Shown here: piece by piece, positions 45,811 to 54,851 of the stretch | How the letters are laid out: every line of letters begins with the position of its first letter | Position numbering within the stretch: position 1 is the stretch's first letter | DNA from: Mucilaginibacter aurantiaciroseus | Lineage (GTDB): Bacteria; Bacteroidota; Bacteroidia; Sphingobacteriales; Sphingobacteriaceae | Reading direction: 5' to 3' | NCBI RefSeq assembly: GCF_024055595.1 | Contig: NZ_JAMXOF010000001.1 | Span: 1,240,001-1,304,000 of the forward strand | Length of the DNA stretch: 64,000 nucleotides | The notes under the pieces: model-generated | Told to the model about the DNA's origin: nothing | Databases searched by the model: none | The model's input: only the letters and a program-made list of their open reading frames with translations | Position numbers and translations under genes: made by a program

Positions 45811-45983
45811 AATAATGATTAAACTATATATTTGACTAATAACTAATTATCAACTTTATATTTAGGAAGGCCGAAGATAATAAATTCGACAACTTTTATA
45901 GACTATTTTTTATAATTTTATAAAAAAGGACTTTAAAATAACAAAAAGGTTTTAATAGGAGAAATAAATTATCAGATTGATAA

Positions 45984-46634
45984 TTATGGATGTTTTAGCA
46001 TTGATATAGCCTTCGGCTGATCTGCTGCCGAGAACACCGAATTACCTGCCACAAAAACGTTTGCACCGGCCTCGATTAGCTTCGCGATATTCTGGTTCCC
46101 TACCCCGCCATCAACTTCTATAAAAAGGTTTGGATTGGTGTAAGCGCACATGGCTTTAACTTCCGCAACCTTGGTGTAGGTATGCTCAATGAATTTTTGC
46201 CCGCCAAAGCCGGGATTTACCGACATCACCAAAACCAGGTCAAGATCGGCAATAATATCCTTTAGTAAAGCGGTTGGCGTAGCCGGGTTTATGGCCACCC
46301 CTGCCCTGCAGCCCAATTGTTTTATGGCCTGCACGGTGCGGTGCAAATGCGGGCAGGCCTCGTAATGTACGGTAATGCTGTCGGCACCTGCATCGGCAAA
46401 ATCTTTTAAGTAACGGTCTGGGTCTACAATCATCAGGTGCACATCCAGCGGTTTGGTGGCGTGCTGTTTGGTGGCCTTTACCACCGGGAAACCAAAGGAG
46501 ATATTGGGCACAAACATCCCATCCATCACATCCACATGAAACCAGTCGGCCTCGCTGTTATTGATCATTTCAACATCGCGCTGCAGGTTTGCAAAATCGG
46601 CAGATAATATAGAAGGTGCTATCAGGTGGTTCAT
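45984..46634 (-). CDS. rpe: ribulose-phosphate 3-epimerase
   Basis: From ATG 46634 the protein has 216 aa; an upstream in-frame start at 46685 is less likely. TIM-barrel hallmarks: 'IAPSILSADFANLQRDVEMI', 'WFHVDVMDGMFVPNISFG', 'LDVHLMIVDPDRY', 'VLVMSVNPGFGGQKFI' and 'LFIEVDGGVGNQN'. It interconverts ribulose-5-phosphate and xylulose-5-phosphate in the pentose-phosphate pathway. Its neighbours are the serC and CoA-transferase genes. Confidence 0.96.
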   Translation of the reverse strand: MNHLIAPSILSADFANLQRDVEMINNSEADWFHVDVMDGMFVPNISFGFPVVKATKQHATKPLDVHLMIVDPDRYLKDFADAGADSITVHYEACPHLHRTVQAIKQLGCRAGVAINPATPTALLKDIIADLDLVLVMSVNPGFGGQKFIEHTYTKVAEVKAMCAYTNPNLFIEVDGGVGNQNIAKLIEAGANVFVAGNSVFSAADQPKAISMLKHP

Positions 46635-46746
46635 AGCGGTAAATATAGTGGAATTGTATGAACCAGAATTTATAGAAATGAACAATTTACAGAATACTGT
46701 AATTCTCCGGGCATTCTTTTAATTCAATAAATTCTTTAATTCGACT

Positions 46747-47403
46747 TCAGACAATCATCTCCGGCACATCGCCATCAATAATTAACTTGCCTGCTGTAGC
46801 TTTTATAATTTCTTCAACCGTAACGCCAGGGGCACGTTCTAATAGTCTAAATCCTCCCTCGGGTAACACATCAAGCACGGCCAGTTCGGTTACTATTTTT
46901 TTAACGCAGTTGATGCCGGTTAGCGGCAGGGTGCAATTGGGCAACAGCTTAGATTCGCCGGCTTTGTTTACGTGCTGCATGGCAACAATAATGTTTTCTG
47001 CGGAAGCCACCAGGTCCATAGCGCCGCCCATGCCTTTTACCATTTTACCCGGGATCTTCCAGTTGGCTATATCGCCGTTCTCGGATACTTCCATAGCGCC
47101 GAGGATGGTCAAATTAACCTTTTTAGCCCTTATCATCCCAAAACTCATGGCCGAATCGAACACCGCCGAGCCAGCCAGTTTAGTAATGGTTTGTTTGCCC
47201 GCGTTAATGGTATCCGGGTCTTCCTCCCCCTCGAACGGGAACGGCCCCATACCCAGCAAGCCGTTCTCCGATTGCAGGATCACGTCCACATCATCTGGAA
47301 TATAGTTAGCCACCAGCGTTGGGATGCCGATACCCAGGTTAACGTAGTAACCATCTTTTATTTCTTTAGCTATTCTTTTAGCGATTCCTTCTTTATCTAA
47401 CAT
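46747..47403 (-). CDS. scoB: 3-oxoacid CoA-transferase subunit B
   Basis: 218 aa. Class-I CoA-transferase beta subunit with the catalytic Glu in 'VILQSENGLLGMGPFP' and hallmarks 'YYVNLGIGIPTLVANYIP', 'GAMEVSENGDIANWKIPGKMVKGMGGAMDLV' and 'LTGINCVKKIVTELAVLDV'. With subunit A it moves CoA from succinyl-CoA to acetoacetate or related oxoacids. It lies downstream of scoA, separated by a palindromic element. Confidence 0.95.
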   Translation of the reverse strand: MLDKEGIAKRIAKEIKDGYYVNLGIGIPTLVANYIPDDVDVILQSENGLLGMGPFPFEGEEDPDTINAGKQTITKLAGSAVFDSAMSFGMIRAKKVNLTILGAMEVSENGDIANWKIPGKMVKGMGGAMDLVASAENIIVAMQHVNKAGESKLLPNCTLPLTGINCVKKIVTELAVLDVLPEGGFRLLERAPGVTVEEIIKATAGKLIIDGDVPEMIV

Positions 47404-47424
47404 GTTTTTTATCTTAAATTAATT

Positions 47425-47505
47425 AGCCCCAACCAGCCCTCCCCGAAAGGGGGGCTTATAAAATCTCTTAATAAAGTCTCCCTAACGGGGAGATTTAGAG
47501 GGGCT
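47425..47505. repeat. palindromic repeat spanning the scoA stop codon
   Basis: AGCCCC at 47425 and GGGGCT at 47505 frame two inner hairpins: CCCC-GAAA-GGGG (47441-47454) and CTCCC-TAAC-GGGAG (47479-47492). On the minus strand the element starts inside the last codons of scoA (Pro-Leu-stop) and ends 22 nt before scoB. Confidence 0.7.
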
Positions 47506-48196
47506 TCTTTCTTACCGTCCTTTGTTCTATCCTTTTCTCATAATTCTCTCCCTGGAAAATGCGGTGCACGTAGATGCCGGGGGTATGGATGTTATCCGGG
47601 TCGAGTTCGCCGGGTTCTACCAGTTCTTCCACTTCGGCAATGGTTACTTTGCCTGCCATAGCCATAACCGGGTTAAAATTACGGGCGGTTGAGCGGTAAA
47701 CCAGGTTACCCAGCCTATCCCCTTTCCATGCTTTTACAATGGCAAAATCGGCATCAAAGGCCATTTCCATCAGGTAATCTTTACCGTTAAAATTCCGTAC
47801 TTCTTTGCCAATAGCAACTTCGGTACCGATGCCTGCTGGCGTAAATATGGCGGGCATACCATAACCTGCCGCCATGCATCGGGTAGCTAATGTACCCTGC
47901 GGGATGAGTTCCACTTCCAGTTCGCCGCTTAGCAGCTGGCGTTCAAATTCGGCGTTTTCGCCTACATATGAGGAGATCATTTTTTTAACCTGGTGCTGAT
48001 GCAGCAACAAGCCGATGCCAAAATCATCAACCCCGGCATTGTTAGAGATACAGGTAAGGTTTTTAACCCCCTTTTTAACAAGGGCAAGGATGCATTTTTC
48101 GGGAAGGCCGCACATGCCGAAACCGCCAAGCATCAGCATACTGCCGTCTTCAATATCGCGTATGGCCTCGTCGGCGCCGCTCACAACTTTATTCAT
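47495..48196 (-). CDS. scoA: 3-oxoacid CoA-transferase subunit A
   Basis: 233 aa. Class-I CoA-transferase alpha subunit: '[37 protein letters not shown]' (the 'GGFGxxGxPxxL' start), '[36 protein letters not shown]' and '[18 protein letters not shown]'. It pairs with scoB in acetoacetate activation. Its last two residues and stop come from a palindromic repeat, so the natural C-terminus may have been replaced. Confidence 0.95.
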   Translation of the reverse strand: MNKVVSGADEAIRDIEDGSMLMLGGFGMCGLPEKCILALVKKGVKNLTCISNNAGVDDFGIGLLLHQHQVKKMISSYVGENAEFERQLLSGELEVELIPQGTLATRCMAAGYGMPAIFTPAGIGTEVAIGKEVRNFNGKDYLMEMAFDADFAIVKAWKGDRLGNLVYRSTARNFNPVMAMAGKVTIAEVEELVEPGELDPDNIHTPGIYVHRIFQGENYEKRIEQRTVRKKPL

Positions 48197-48340
48197 GGTG
48201 TATAATTGGTTGCGGTAAAATTAGGCATTTTGATCGAAGCCTAATGCTATGCACGCATAATATTTTATTAACTTCCAATTAAAAGATGCAAACAATTAGA
48301 AAATCCGATCCTTTATAATATAAATCAATCTATAAACAAA

Positions 48341-48877
48341 ATGGAAACTTATAACGATAACAACGAGCAAAATAAACCACATGCTTACGAGGTAAAAGAC
48401 GATGATAATTTAGAAGAAAAAGACCTGCGCCGCACCGCATTTATGTTTGGCAGCGAGGAAAAAAGCGGTGAGGAACCAGGTATGGAGGCTAATGGCGCAG
48501 GCGGACAACGCTTTGGCAAGAATGCCAATACCCCATCAGGCGATGATAAGAACAACCCATCGCAAAACGCAGGTTACAGCAACGAGTACTTCCGCCGGAC
48601 AGAGCCATCTGAAGAGCACCCGGAGAACAACAACTTTAAAGACCCAAACCAATTAGGCCAATCTAACTATACTGCAGCCAGCGGCGCAGCGCCAAACGGG
48701 CAGTCTAATGAGGGAAAGGAAGGTTCAGAAAGCGACCAAAAAACGCCCGAGAATGACACCGAGGCAAACCGCAACGAATCGCAGCAAAGTTACCAGGAAG
48801 GTACTGCCGACGGTAATGATAATGTGAACATCCCCGGCCCTAATGAAACGCCAGACCAGCAAAAGGTTGGGGAGTAA
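48341..48877 (+). CDS. hydrophilic, disordered protein of unknown function
   Basis: 178 aa with no hydrophobic segment, rich in Asn, Glu, Gln, Gly, Asp and Pro. One ordered patch is 'LEEKDLRRTAFMFGSEEKS' near residue 27; the rest is low complexity ('NANTPSGDDKNNPSQNAGY'). It looks like an intrinsically disordered cytoplasmic protein, possibly stress-related (hydrophilin-like), which is an inference from composition only. Confidence 0.65.
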   Translation: METYNDNNEQNKPHAYEVKDDDNLEEKDLRRTAFMFGSEEKSGEEPGMEANGAGGQRFGKNANTPSGDDKNNPSQNAGYSNEYFRRTEPSEEHPENNNFKDPNQLGQSNYTAASGAAPNGQSNEGKEGSESDQKTPENDTEANRNESQQSYQEGTADGNDNVNIPGPNETPDQQKVGE

Positions 48878-48935
48878 TGCTTGGTGAGTGGTGAGCAGAG
48901 AGTGGTGAATGGTTGAAAATTCCACATATAAACCT

Positions 48936-48965
48936 ATGTCATCCTATGTTTGTATAGGATGACAT
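48936..48965. repeat. 11-bp inverted repeat between the disordered protein gene and msrA
   Basis: ATGTCATCCTA (48936-48946) pairs perfectly with TAGGATGACAT (48955-48965) around TGTTTGTA. It lies between convergent genes and may end both transcripts. TGTCATCC matches the half-repeat near 43690. Confidence 0.7.
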
Positions 48966-48988
48966 GGCGGTTAGTTTGGCGTTAAAAA

Positions 48989-49654
48989 TTATTTCAAAAA
49001 CTCCGGCTTCAATTTTGCCTTCATCGCCTTGCGGAACTTCATCACTTTAGGTTCGGATACGCTGCTGATATATGGGTTATCGCCATTGGTTCGGTAGTAG
49101 CCCTGGTGGTAATTCTCCGCAGCATAAAACGCGCTAAATGGCACTACCTGCGTCACTATCGGGTTAGTGTAATGTTTGGTATCGTTCACTTTTTTAATAA
49201 CGCTTATCAGGGTTTCTTTTTCTTCCGGGGTACGATAGAATGCAATTGAGCGGTAATCTGTACCTACGTCAGGCCCCTGGCGGTTTAGCGTGGTTGGGTC
49301 GTGCGCAAAAAAGAAAGCCTCGGCCAGCGTAGCAAAGCTGATCTCTTTGGGGTTGTAATAGATCTGGGTAACTTCGGCATGGCCGGTAGTGCGGTCGCTC
49401 ACTTCCTCGTAGGTTGGGTTCTTGGTTTTGCCACCTGCATAGCCGGAAACCACTTTGCTTACGCCTTTCAGCTCGATCATGGCCTCGCTCATGCTCCAGA
49501 AACAGCCGCCGCCAAAAGTGGCCACAGCTTCGCCTGCCGCGGGTTTAGGTACCGGCGCCATAGCGTTACGGTTGCCAGTTTGCCCGTTGGCGCAACCAAA
49601 GAACAACATCACCGATGCGAAATATATTATTGCAATTTTCATAATTTTTATCAT
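48989..49654 (-). CDS. msrA: peptide methionine-S-sulfoxide reductase, lipoprotein form
   Basis: 221 aa. The active-site motif is 'TFGGGCFWSMSEAM' (Cys51). Further hallmarks are 'GYAGGKTKNPTYEEVSDRTTGHAEVTQIYYNP', 'FFFAHDPTTLNRQGPDVGTDYRS' and 'NYHQGYY'. It has a lipobox ('VMLFFGC', Cys21), so it should be anchored outside the inner membrane, where it repairs oxidised surface proteins. The start could also be the Met at 49642. No MsrB is fused. Confidence 0.95.
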   Translation of the reverse strand: MIKIMKIAIIYFASVMLFFGCANGQTGNRNAMAPVPKPAAGEAVATFGGGCFWSMSEAMIELKGVSKVVSGYAGGKTKNPTYEEVSDRTTGHAEVTQIYYNPKEISFATLAEAFFFAHDPTTLNRQGPDVGTDYRSIAFYRTPEEKETLISVIKKVNDTKHYTNPIVTQVVPFSAFYAAENYHQGYYRTNGDNPYISSVSEPKVMKFRKAMKAKLKPEFLK

Positions 49655-49767
49655 TAGATCTGATTAATATTATTTACGCAAACGGGGTGTAGGCGGATGG
49701 TCATTGTAGGGTAAGGAAGTTAATGGTTAATAGTAGCTGCTATGAACTATGATCTATCTACCATGAA

Positions 49768-50007
49768 CTATTTACCGTACTTAAACTTTATCTGCCTCAG
49801 TAATTGGTCTACCCCGTTGCTTTTTATTTCAAACACAGTACTCAGCAACATACCCAGTTTACCTGCGGGGAAGCCTCCTTTATTGTGCATCCATTCCAGG
49901 TAGCTAATGGGCATATCGCAAATAAGTGTGTCCTTATACTTGCCAAAAGGCATGCGCCTGTTTACGCAATCAATTAAAACCTGCGGGTCGGGTACTATAT
50001 TTTCCAC
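49768..50007 (-). CDS. DUF3820 family protein
   Basis: 79 aa. The core 'RMPFGKYKDTLICDMPISYLEWM' is the DUF3820 signature, the 'MPFGKYKG..L..LPxxYL.W' motif also found in putative quorum-sensing-regulated virulence factors. It may be a small nucleic-acid-processing accessory, but this is not shown. Confidence 0.85.
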   Translation of the reverse strand: MENIVPDPQVLIDCVNRRMPFGKYKDTLICDMPISYLEWMHNKGGFPAGKLGMLLSTVFEIKSNGVDQLLRQIKFKYGK

Positions 50008-50513
50008 GTTGTAAATGTAGTGGAATTATGTTTAGTCCCACACCGTCCCAGCTTGCCTACCGATAAAAAACTCACTACCGATGCCGCCAAGGCAATAGTT
50101 GCTGTACGTTTCATGGTGCCTTTGTATGGCAAGAGTAGCGTACGCCATTTTAGTCGGATATGGCTCCATGCCTAACATATCTGCCCTCATGCGGCACAGC
50201 AATAATCTTAAACCGGTTTACCAAAAAGTTTAATGCGGTAGAAAGTTTGTGGCCACGCGGCGGTTGATAGTCATATATACATTTACAAATACAGGCGAAT
50301 GCCCCAAACAGCCTGCGCCACCTGGAATATTTTACACTCATTACTCAACTAATTGACTATATGCTTAACAGTTAGGAAATACTAATAGTTTTAGTGGATA
50401 AAGAATTAGTATCCCGATAGCTTTCGGGATATTGTAATAGTGGTTTATAAAAGCCGCTAACTGCAAATTAAAACTGCAAACTGTATTTGGGCGTTCCCTG
50501 CGGTATGGAAAAT
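50008..50513. other. 506-bp region without a clear gene
   Basis: On the minus strand 50150-50341 encodes 'CIYDYQPPRGHKLSTALNFL' and 'VNRFKIIAVPHEGRYV' in a frame with no recognisable family, and ATG 50114 opens a short ORF with a signal-like start ('MKRTATIALAASVVSFLSVG') that runs into the DUF3820 start. A short palindrome ATCCCGA/TCGGGAT lies at 50411-50430. The first two may be remnants of a lost gene. No promoter is evident. Confidence 0.35.
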
Positions 50514-50750
50514 CTACGCTACCCTTAACTGCGGCTCGATCACAGGCTTTAAAAAATCGTTAATATCCACTTCAAATACCTCACAAATATCTATCAGTTT
50601 TACAAGGGTAACTTTGGTTTGCCCTAATTCCACTTTGCAGTAAGCATTTTGGGTTTGCTTTAACTTAAATGCCATAAACTCTTGTGAGTAGTGCAATTGA
50701 GTTCTTTTTTGGCGGATAGCCAGTGCAAGTGTTTTTCCTATTTGTATCAT
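50514..50750 (-). CDS. XRE-type helix-turn-helix regulator
   Basis: 78 aa single HTH_3 domain. 'IGKTLALAIRQKRTQLHYSQEFMAFKLKQTQNAYCKVELG' shows the first helices and the recognition helix ('SQEFMAFKLKQTQNAYCKVE'), followed by 'TKVTLVKLIDICEVFEVDI'. It should bind DNA as a dimer. Its target is not clear; the divergent 77-aa ORF/aldo-keto reductase pair is 180 nt away. Confidence 0.88.
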   Translation of the reverse strand: MIQIGKTLALAIRQKRTQLHYSQEFMAFKLKQTQNAYCKVELGQTKVTLVKLIDICEVFEVDINDFLKPVIEPQLRVA

Positions 50751-50932
50751 GGTAGCGTTGGTTTGTAGGGGTTTATACTTATAACTAACGTATTTAATAT
50801 GGAGGTCGGTTTTTCGTTTTACGAAAAAAAAACACTTCTAACAATTGCGTTACCGAACCTGTTTAACTGGTTATTGACCGTACAATTGAAACACAAAGGC
50901 TATCCCCTTGTTAGAAATGAAATAATAACATT

Positions 50933-51166
50933 ATGGAACAGCAATTTGAAGCGGTACTTACCGGAACAGATACCCCGGTTACCGGAATAGTGAGAGAGAA
51001 TAATGGCGTTTATGAATTTAACGCGCTGGACGAAAGTCTGCAGCTAACCATTGGCCGCAATAGCGAAGGCCATTGGGAACGCCTTGCCGGATCAGAGCCA
51101 TACCTTTCGGGTTGGGTTGATGAACTGGCAGAACAGATCCAAACCGCCAATAATTTCTTTGCTTAA
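50933..51166 (+). CDS. small conserved-looking protein coupled to an aldo/keto reductase
   Basis: 77 aa acidic protein with no signal or membrane segment. It reads 'MEQQFEAVLTGTDTPVTGIV' then 'NGVYEFNALDESLQLTIGRN' and ends 'VDELAEQIQTANNFFA'. The stop overlaps the start of the next gene (TAATG), so translational coupling is likely. Function unknown. Confidence 0.65.
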   Translation: MEQQFEAVLTGTDTPVTGIVRENNGVYEFNALDESLQLTIGRNSEGHWERLAGSEPYLSGWVDELAEQIQTANNFFA

Positions 51167-52116
51167 TGGAAAAGCGCGAATTAGGAAAATCAGGAATACA
51201 GGTTTATCCGTTCTGCTTTGGTGGGAATGTGTTTGGCTGGACGGCAGACCAAAAAACATCGTTCACACTGCTGGACGCCTTTGTTGACGCAGGTTTCGAT
51301 TTTGTAGATACTGCAGATGTTTACAGCAAATGGTTGCCCGGCAATACCGGCGGCGAATCTGAAACCATCATCGGCAAATGGCTTAAGCAAGGCGGTAAAC
51401 GCGATAAAATAATCCTGGCTACCAAGGTTGGTAAACCAATGGGCGATGATAAAAAAGGATTATCAAAAGCTTACATCACGCAGGCCGTTGAAGCGTCATT
51501 AAATCGCTTACAAACCGACTATGTTGACCTGTACCAATCGCACGACGACGATCAGGACACGCCCCTTGCCGAATCATTAGAAACCTTTGATGATTTAATT
51601 AAACAAGGCAAAGTACGCGCCCTTGGTGCATCCAATTACGGTGCTGAGAGGTTTAAAGAAGCCTTACAGGTAAGCGAGGAAAATGGCTTTGCCCGCTATG
51701 AAACCCTGCAGCCTGAGTATAATTTATACGACCGCGAAGATTACGAGTACAAGTATGAATCCCTTTGCCGCGAAAGCAATATCGGGGTAATCACTTATTA
51801 CTCTTTAGCCAGCGGTTTCCTTACTGGCAAATACAGGTCAGAAGCCGATCTTAACAAAAGCCAGCGTGGCGGTGGTGTCAAAAAATACCTAAACGGACGT
51901 GGCTATAAAATTTTGGCTGCTTTAGATAAAGTTGCAGAAGAATATAATGCCACACCTGCGGCAGTATCGTTGGCATGGGTAATGGCAAGGCCGGGCATAA
52001 CAGCGCCTATTGCCAGCGCGACCAGCGTGCAACAAACAAACGACCTGGCTAAAGCCGCGCAACTCAACTTAAGCGGCGAAGCTATAAAGATATTAACCAC
52101 GGCAAGTAACTATTAA
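51166..52116 (+). CDS. aldo/keto reductase
   Basis: 316 aa TIM-barrel NADPH oxidoreductase. Catalytic residues of the family are seen in 'FDFVDTADVYSKWLPGN' (Asp and Tyr), 'KIILATKVGKPM' (Lys) and 'VDLYQSHDDDQDTPL' (His). The cofactor segment 'IAPIASATSV'-type is 'ITAPIASATSVQQTNDL'. The substrate is unknown; the YajO/general stress type is the nearest group. Confidence 0.93.
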   Translation: MEKRELGKSGIQVYPFCFGGNVFGWTADQKTSFTLLDAFVDAGFDFVDTADVYSKWLPGNTGGESETIIGKWLKQGGKRDKIILATKVGKPMGDDKKGLSKAYITQAVEASLNRLQTDYVDLYQSHDDDQDTPLAESLETFDDLIKQGKVRALGASNYGAERFKEALQVSEENGFARYETLQPEYNLYDREDYEYKYESLCRESNIGVITYYSLASGFLTGKYRSEADLNKSQRGGGVKKYLNGRGYKILAALDKVAEEYNATPAAVSLAWVMARPGITAPIASATSVQQTNDLAKAAQLNLSGEAIKILTTASNY

Positions 52117-52130
52117 TATCGTTCTAAAAA

Positions 52131-52170
52131 TTAAAAGCCATCCCGATGTAAAATTGGGTTGGCTTTTAAT
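52131..52170. terminator. bidirectional terminator after the aldo/keto reductase gene
   Basis: TTAAAAGCCA-TCCCGAT and ATTGGG-TTGGCTTTTAA form a stem (one mismatch) with A- and T-runs on both ends, so it can stop both converging transcripts. Confidence 0.8.
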
Positions 52171-52195
52171 TTGATAAATGTTGAGAAGGTGATTT

Positions 52196-53101
52196 TTAGA
52201 ACCTCGTCTGGCGTTGAGATCCACCACCAAAGCCACCTCTGTTTTGTGCAATTTGTATATTGTCGTTTCCCCCACGTCCACCGCCGTTGTTATCATTCCT
52301 GTTTGATTGTGAGGGTTGATTATCACGACCACGCCCGCCACCGCCGTTATTATCGTTTCGGTTTGGCTGTTTAGGCTGTTGTTGGCCTCCACCATTTCCG
52401 CCCCAGTTACCACGGTCGCGGGTTGGCTGGTTAAAACCACCTTGCAGTCTGTCGTTTCCTAATGGTCTTTGGCTCCAGTTGCTTTGATTACCACGCCCGC
52501 CTCCTCTGTTATCATCGCTACGATTGGATTGTTGGGGTTGTGCCCATCCACCTTGGTTACCACGGTCGCGACCGGGTTGATTGAATCCGCCTTGCGGCCT
52601 GTCGTTGCGGTTGTTGCTCCGGTTCCAATCATTACTTCTGTTCCAGTCATTATTGTTGTTGTTTCTGCCGGCATAATTATTATCCCTGCGGTTCCAATTC
52701 CAATCGTTGCGGTTGTAGTTACCACCCCATTGGTTACGGTATTGGTCGTGGTGCATATATGGCCTGGGGCCTCTTATTTCATAACGTTGTGAAGTATGCC
52801 AATCGTAGTTACGGTATGCACCGGGCAGGTAAACTGCAGATATCCATTGGCCGCCGTCCTGGTAATAGTAGCAATGGCGCGGGATGCTATAGTAAGCCTC
52901 CACTTCGGGCAGGTAATAATAGTCGTCGCTGTCGTCAAAATCGTCGTTATCATAAACCATAACGGGTTGTGGCGGCGGTGCAGGTGCATAAACCCTGCGA
53001 ACAGGAACATTGAACCCGATATGTACTGAAATTTGCGCCTGGGCACTATTGTAAACCAAGCCGCCTAATAATATTACTGATAGTATAACTGACTTTTTCA
53101 T
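52196..53101 (-). CDS. Gly/Asn/Arg-rich secreted protein with internal repeats
   Basis: 301 aa with a signal peptide (MKKSVILSVILLGGLVYNSAQA|Q). Residues 25-130 form an aromatic domain ('YYYLPEVEAYYSIPRHCYYYQDGGQWI', 'LPGAYRNYDWHTSQRYEIRGPRPYMHHDQY'). Residues 130-301 are low-complexity NRND/GGG/QPN with a repeated unit 'NDR-QGGFNQP-RDRGN' (about 171 and 217) and a matching DNA repeat. It is likely a cell-surface or matrix protein; no enzymatic role is seen. Confidence 0.75.
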   Translation of the reverse strand: MKKSVILSVILLGGLVYNSAQAQISVHIGFNVPVRRVYAPAPPPQPVMVYDNDDFDDSDDYYYLPEVEAYYSIPRHCYYYQDGGQWISAVYLPGAYRNYDWHTSQRYEIRGPRPYMHHDQYRNQWGGNYNRNDWNWNRRDNNYAGRNNNNNDWNRSNDWNRSNNRNDRPQGGFNQPGRDRGNQGGWAQPQQSNRSDDNRGGGRGNQSNWSQRPLGNDRLQGGFNQPTRDRGNWGGNGGGQQQPKQPNRNDNNGGGGRGRDNQPSQSNRNDNNGGGRGGNDNIQIAQNRGGFGGGSQRQTRF

Positions 53102-53391
53102 ACCCTTAAAATTTATACAGCTATGACGACAACTGATTATGAAAGTTTAATTTGTTTACAGATAATATTTACCACCTATATCAAATCAAAATATTATACC
53201 TAAATTAAATTATTTAACAGAATATAGTACCGTTTTAAATATTTGAATTGTGATAACAAAATCCAATTAGCAGGGCCATATTGCATTTCTGCAAAACAGA
53301 TTTCGGTATTTAAGGTATATTAAGTTAAATTCGCTTTCCAATAATAACATCTTACCCCTGCATTAAAAATTATCGATAACACTCACACAAA
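53102..53391. other. 290-bp divergent intergenic region
   Basis: A/T-rich spacer that must hold the promoters for the Gly/Asn-rich gene (minus) and the sorbosone-dehydrogenase gene (plus). No element with both -33 and -7 boxes is convincing, and no repeat or RNA was seen. Confidence 0.4.
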
Positions 53392-54702
53392 ATGAAAAAC
53401 AGATTCAACTTTGTATTAGCCGCTACGGCATTAGCCGGGTCGGTATTATTTGCTGCCTGTAATAGCAATAGTAAAAAAAGCAGCGCAGATAATACTGCCG
53501 CAACAGCGGATACTTTAGCCAAAGCAGGTTCAGGCTTAACCCTTCCTTCTGGATTTAGTGCTAATGTACTTGCCAAAAACCTTGGCGGTACACGCCACAT
53601 TGCCGTATCGCCGCAGGGCGATATTTTTGTAAAACTTGGTAAAACTAAAGATGGTAAAGGCATTTTAGTACTGCACGAAAACAATGGCAAAGCGGAAGTT
53701 AAAAACAGTTTTGGCGATTTTGGCGGGACAGGTATCTACATTAAAAGCGGCTACTTATATGCTTCATCAGATGAAGGCGTATTCCGTTATAAACTGAATG
53801 ATAAGAATGAAGTTATTGATCAATCAAAGCCGGAAACGGTTGTTAAAGGCCTGATCAGCCGTAATGAGCACGAAGCCAAAGCAATTGTGTTGGACGATGC
53901 CGGTAATCTTTACGTTAACATCGGCGCATATTCAAACTCCTGCCAGGTTAAAGACCGCGAGAAAGGTTCGATGGGTCAGCCGGGTTGTCCTATCCTTGAT
54001 TCGGCAGGCGGCATCTGGCAGTTTAAGGCTGATAAGCTAAACCAAACCTATAAAGATGGCGTTAGATATGCAACAGGCTTGCGCAACGTGGTTGGGTTAG
54101 ATTGGAACAAACAGAACAACCAGCTATTTGTAATGCAGCATGGCCGTGATGCGCTGCACGATATATTTCCGGACATGTTCACTACCAAAGAATCAGCTAA
54201 TTTACCTGCCGAGTGTATGTATGCCATTAAAAAAGGTGATAACGCAGGTTGGCCTTACATTTATTTTAACCAAGACATAAACAAAAAGATCTTATCCCCT
54301 GAGTACGGCGGCGACGGCAAAAAAGATGGCGACCCCACTAATAAATATATTAGCCCGGCTGCCGCATACCCGGCCCACCTTGCACCCGATGGGTTGTTGT
54401 TTTACACCGGCGACCAGTTTCCAGAAAAGTATAAGAACGGCGCTTTTATAGCTTTTCACGGTTCATGGAACCGCGCACCTGAGCCGCAGGCGGGATATTT
54501 TGTGGTTTTCCAACCCTTTAAAAATGGCAAGGCCGATGGTAAATGGGAAGTATTTGCCGATGGCTTCTCTGGCTCGGCAGAAAATACGGCTAAAGGCAAT
54601 GCAGTTCGTCGCCCATGTGGCTTAGCGCAAGGCCCGGATGGTTCACTTTACGTAACCGATGATTCTAAAGGGACTATTTATAAGATCAGTTACAAGAAAT
54701 AA
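53392..54702 (+). CDS. PQQ-dependent sugar (sorbosone-type) dehydrogenase, lipoprotein
   Basis: 436 aa. The signal ends in a lipobox ('LFAAC', Cys at residue 22), followed by a Ser/Thr-rich linker. A six-bladed beta-propeller follows: 'LPSGFSANVLAKNLGGTRHIAVSPQGDIFVKLG', 'YATGLRNVVGLDWNKQNNQLFVMQHGRD', 'KKGDNAGWPYIYFN', 'LLFYTGDQFPEKYKNGAFIAFHGSWNR' and 'RPCGLAQGPDGSLYVTDDSKGTIYKI'. Such enzymes oxidise sugars with PQQ or use the propeller for another role. The terminator is at 54774-54815. Confidence 0.88.
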   Translation: MKNRFNFVLAATALAGSVLFAACNSNSKKSSADNTAATADTLAKAGSGLTLPSGFSANVLAKNLGGTRHIAVSPQGDIFVKLGKTKDGKGILVLHENNGKAEVKNSFGDFGGTGIYIKSGYLYASSDEGVFRYKLNDKNEVIDQSKPETVVKGLISRNEHEAKAIVLDDAGNLYVNIGAYSNSCQVKDREKGSMGQPGCPILDSAGGIWQFKADKLNQTYKDGVRYATGLRNVVGLDWNKQNNQLFVMQHGRDALHDIFPDMFTTKESANLPAECMYAIKKGDNAGWPYIYFNQDINKKILSPEYGGDGKKDGDPTNKYISPAAAYPAHLAPDGLLFYTGDQFPEKYKNGAFIAFHGSWNRAPEPQAGYFVVFQPFKNGKADGKWEVFADGFSGSAENTAKGNAVRRPCGLAQGPDGSLYVTDDSKGTIYKISYKK

Positions 54703-54773
54703 GCAACATAACGCAAAAAAGAAGAAGCTAATTAGGAGGTCACTAAAAAGTCCTTTAGAAGAGGCCGCTTAAA

Positions 54774-54815
54774 AAGGAGCAGGAGAATTGAGGTTTTCTG
54801 CTCCTTCTTTTTTAT
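54774..54815 (+). terminator. intrinsic terminator of the sorbosone-dehydrogenase gene
   Basis: AAGGAGCAG (54774-54782) pairs with CTGCTCCTT (54798-54806), followed by CTTTTTTATTTT. The stem also lies downstream of the minus-strand peptide gene. Confidence 0.9.
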
Positions 54816-54851
54816 TTTAAAGGTGTATTAGGAGGCTTTTTAGATGTTAGC

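Noticed and set aside
48936..48965. Perfect hairpin as a simple intrinsic terminator
   Set aside because: There is no T-run on either side, and its arm matches other half-repeats, so it is listed as a repeat.
50799..50990. 63-codon plus-strand ORF before the aldo/keto reductase pair
   Set aside because: It overlaps the next ORF by 58 nt in a different frame, has no recognisable domain and its composition is not protein-like. It is probably a chance ORF.
52196..53101. Repeated GGTTG/ACCACG DNA tracts as a CRISPR-like array
   Set aside because: The repeats are coding (Gly/Asn/Arg/Gln units) with irregular spacing; no spacer/repeat regularity or cas genes are present.
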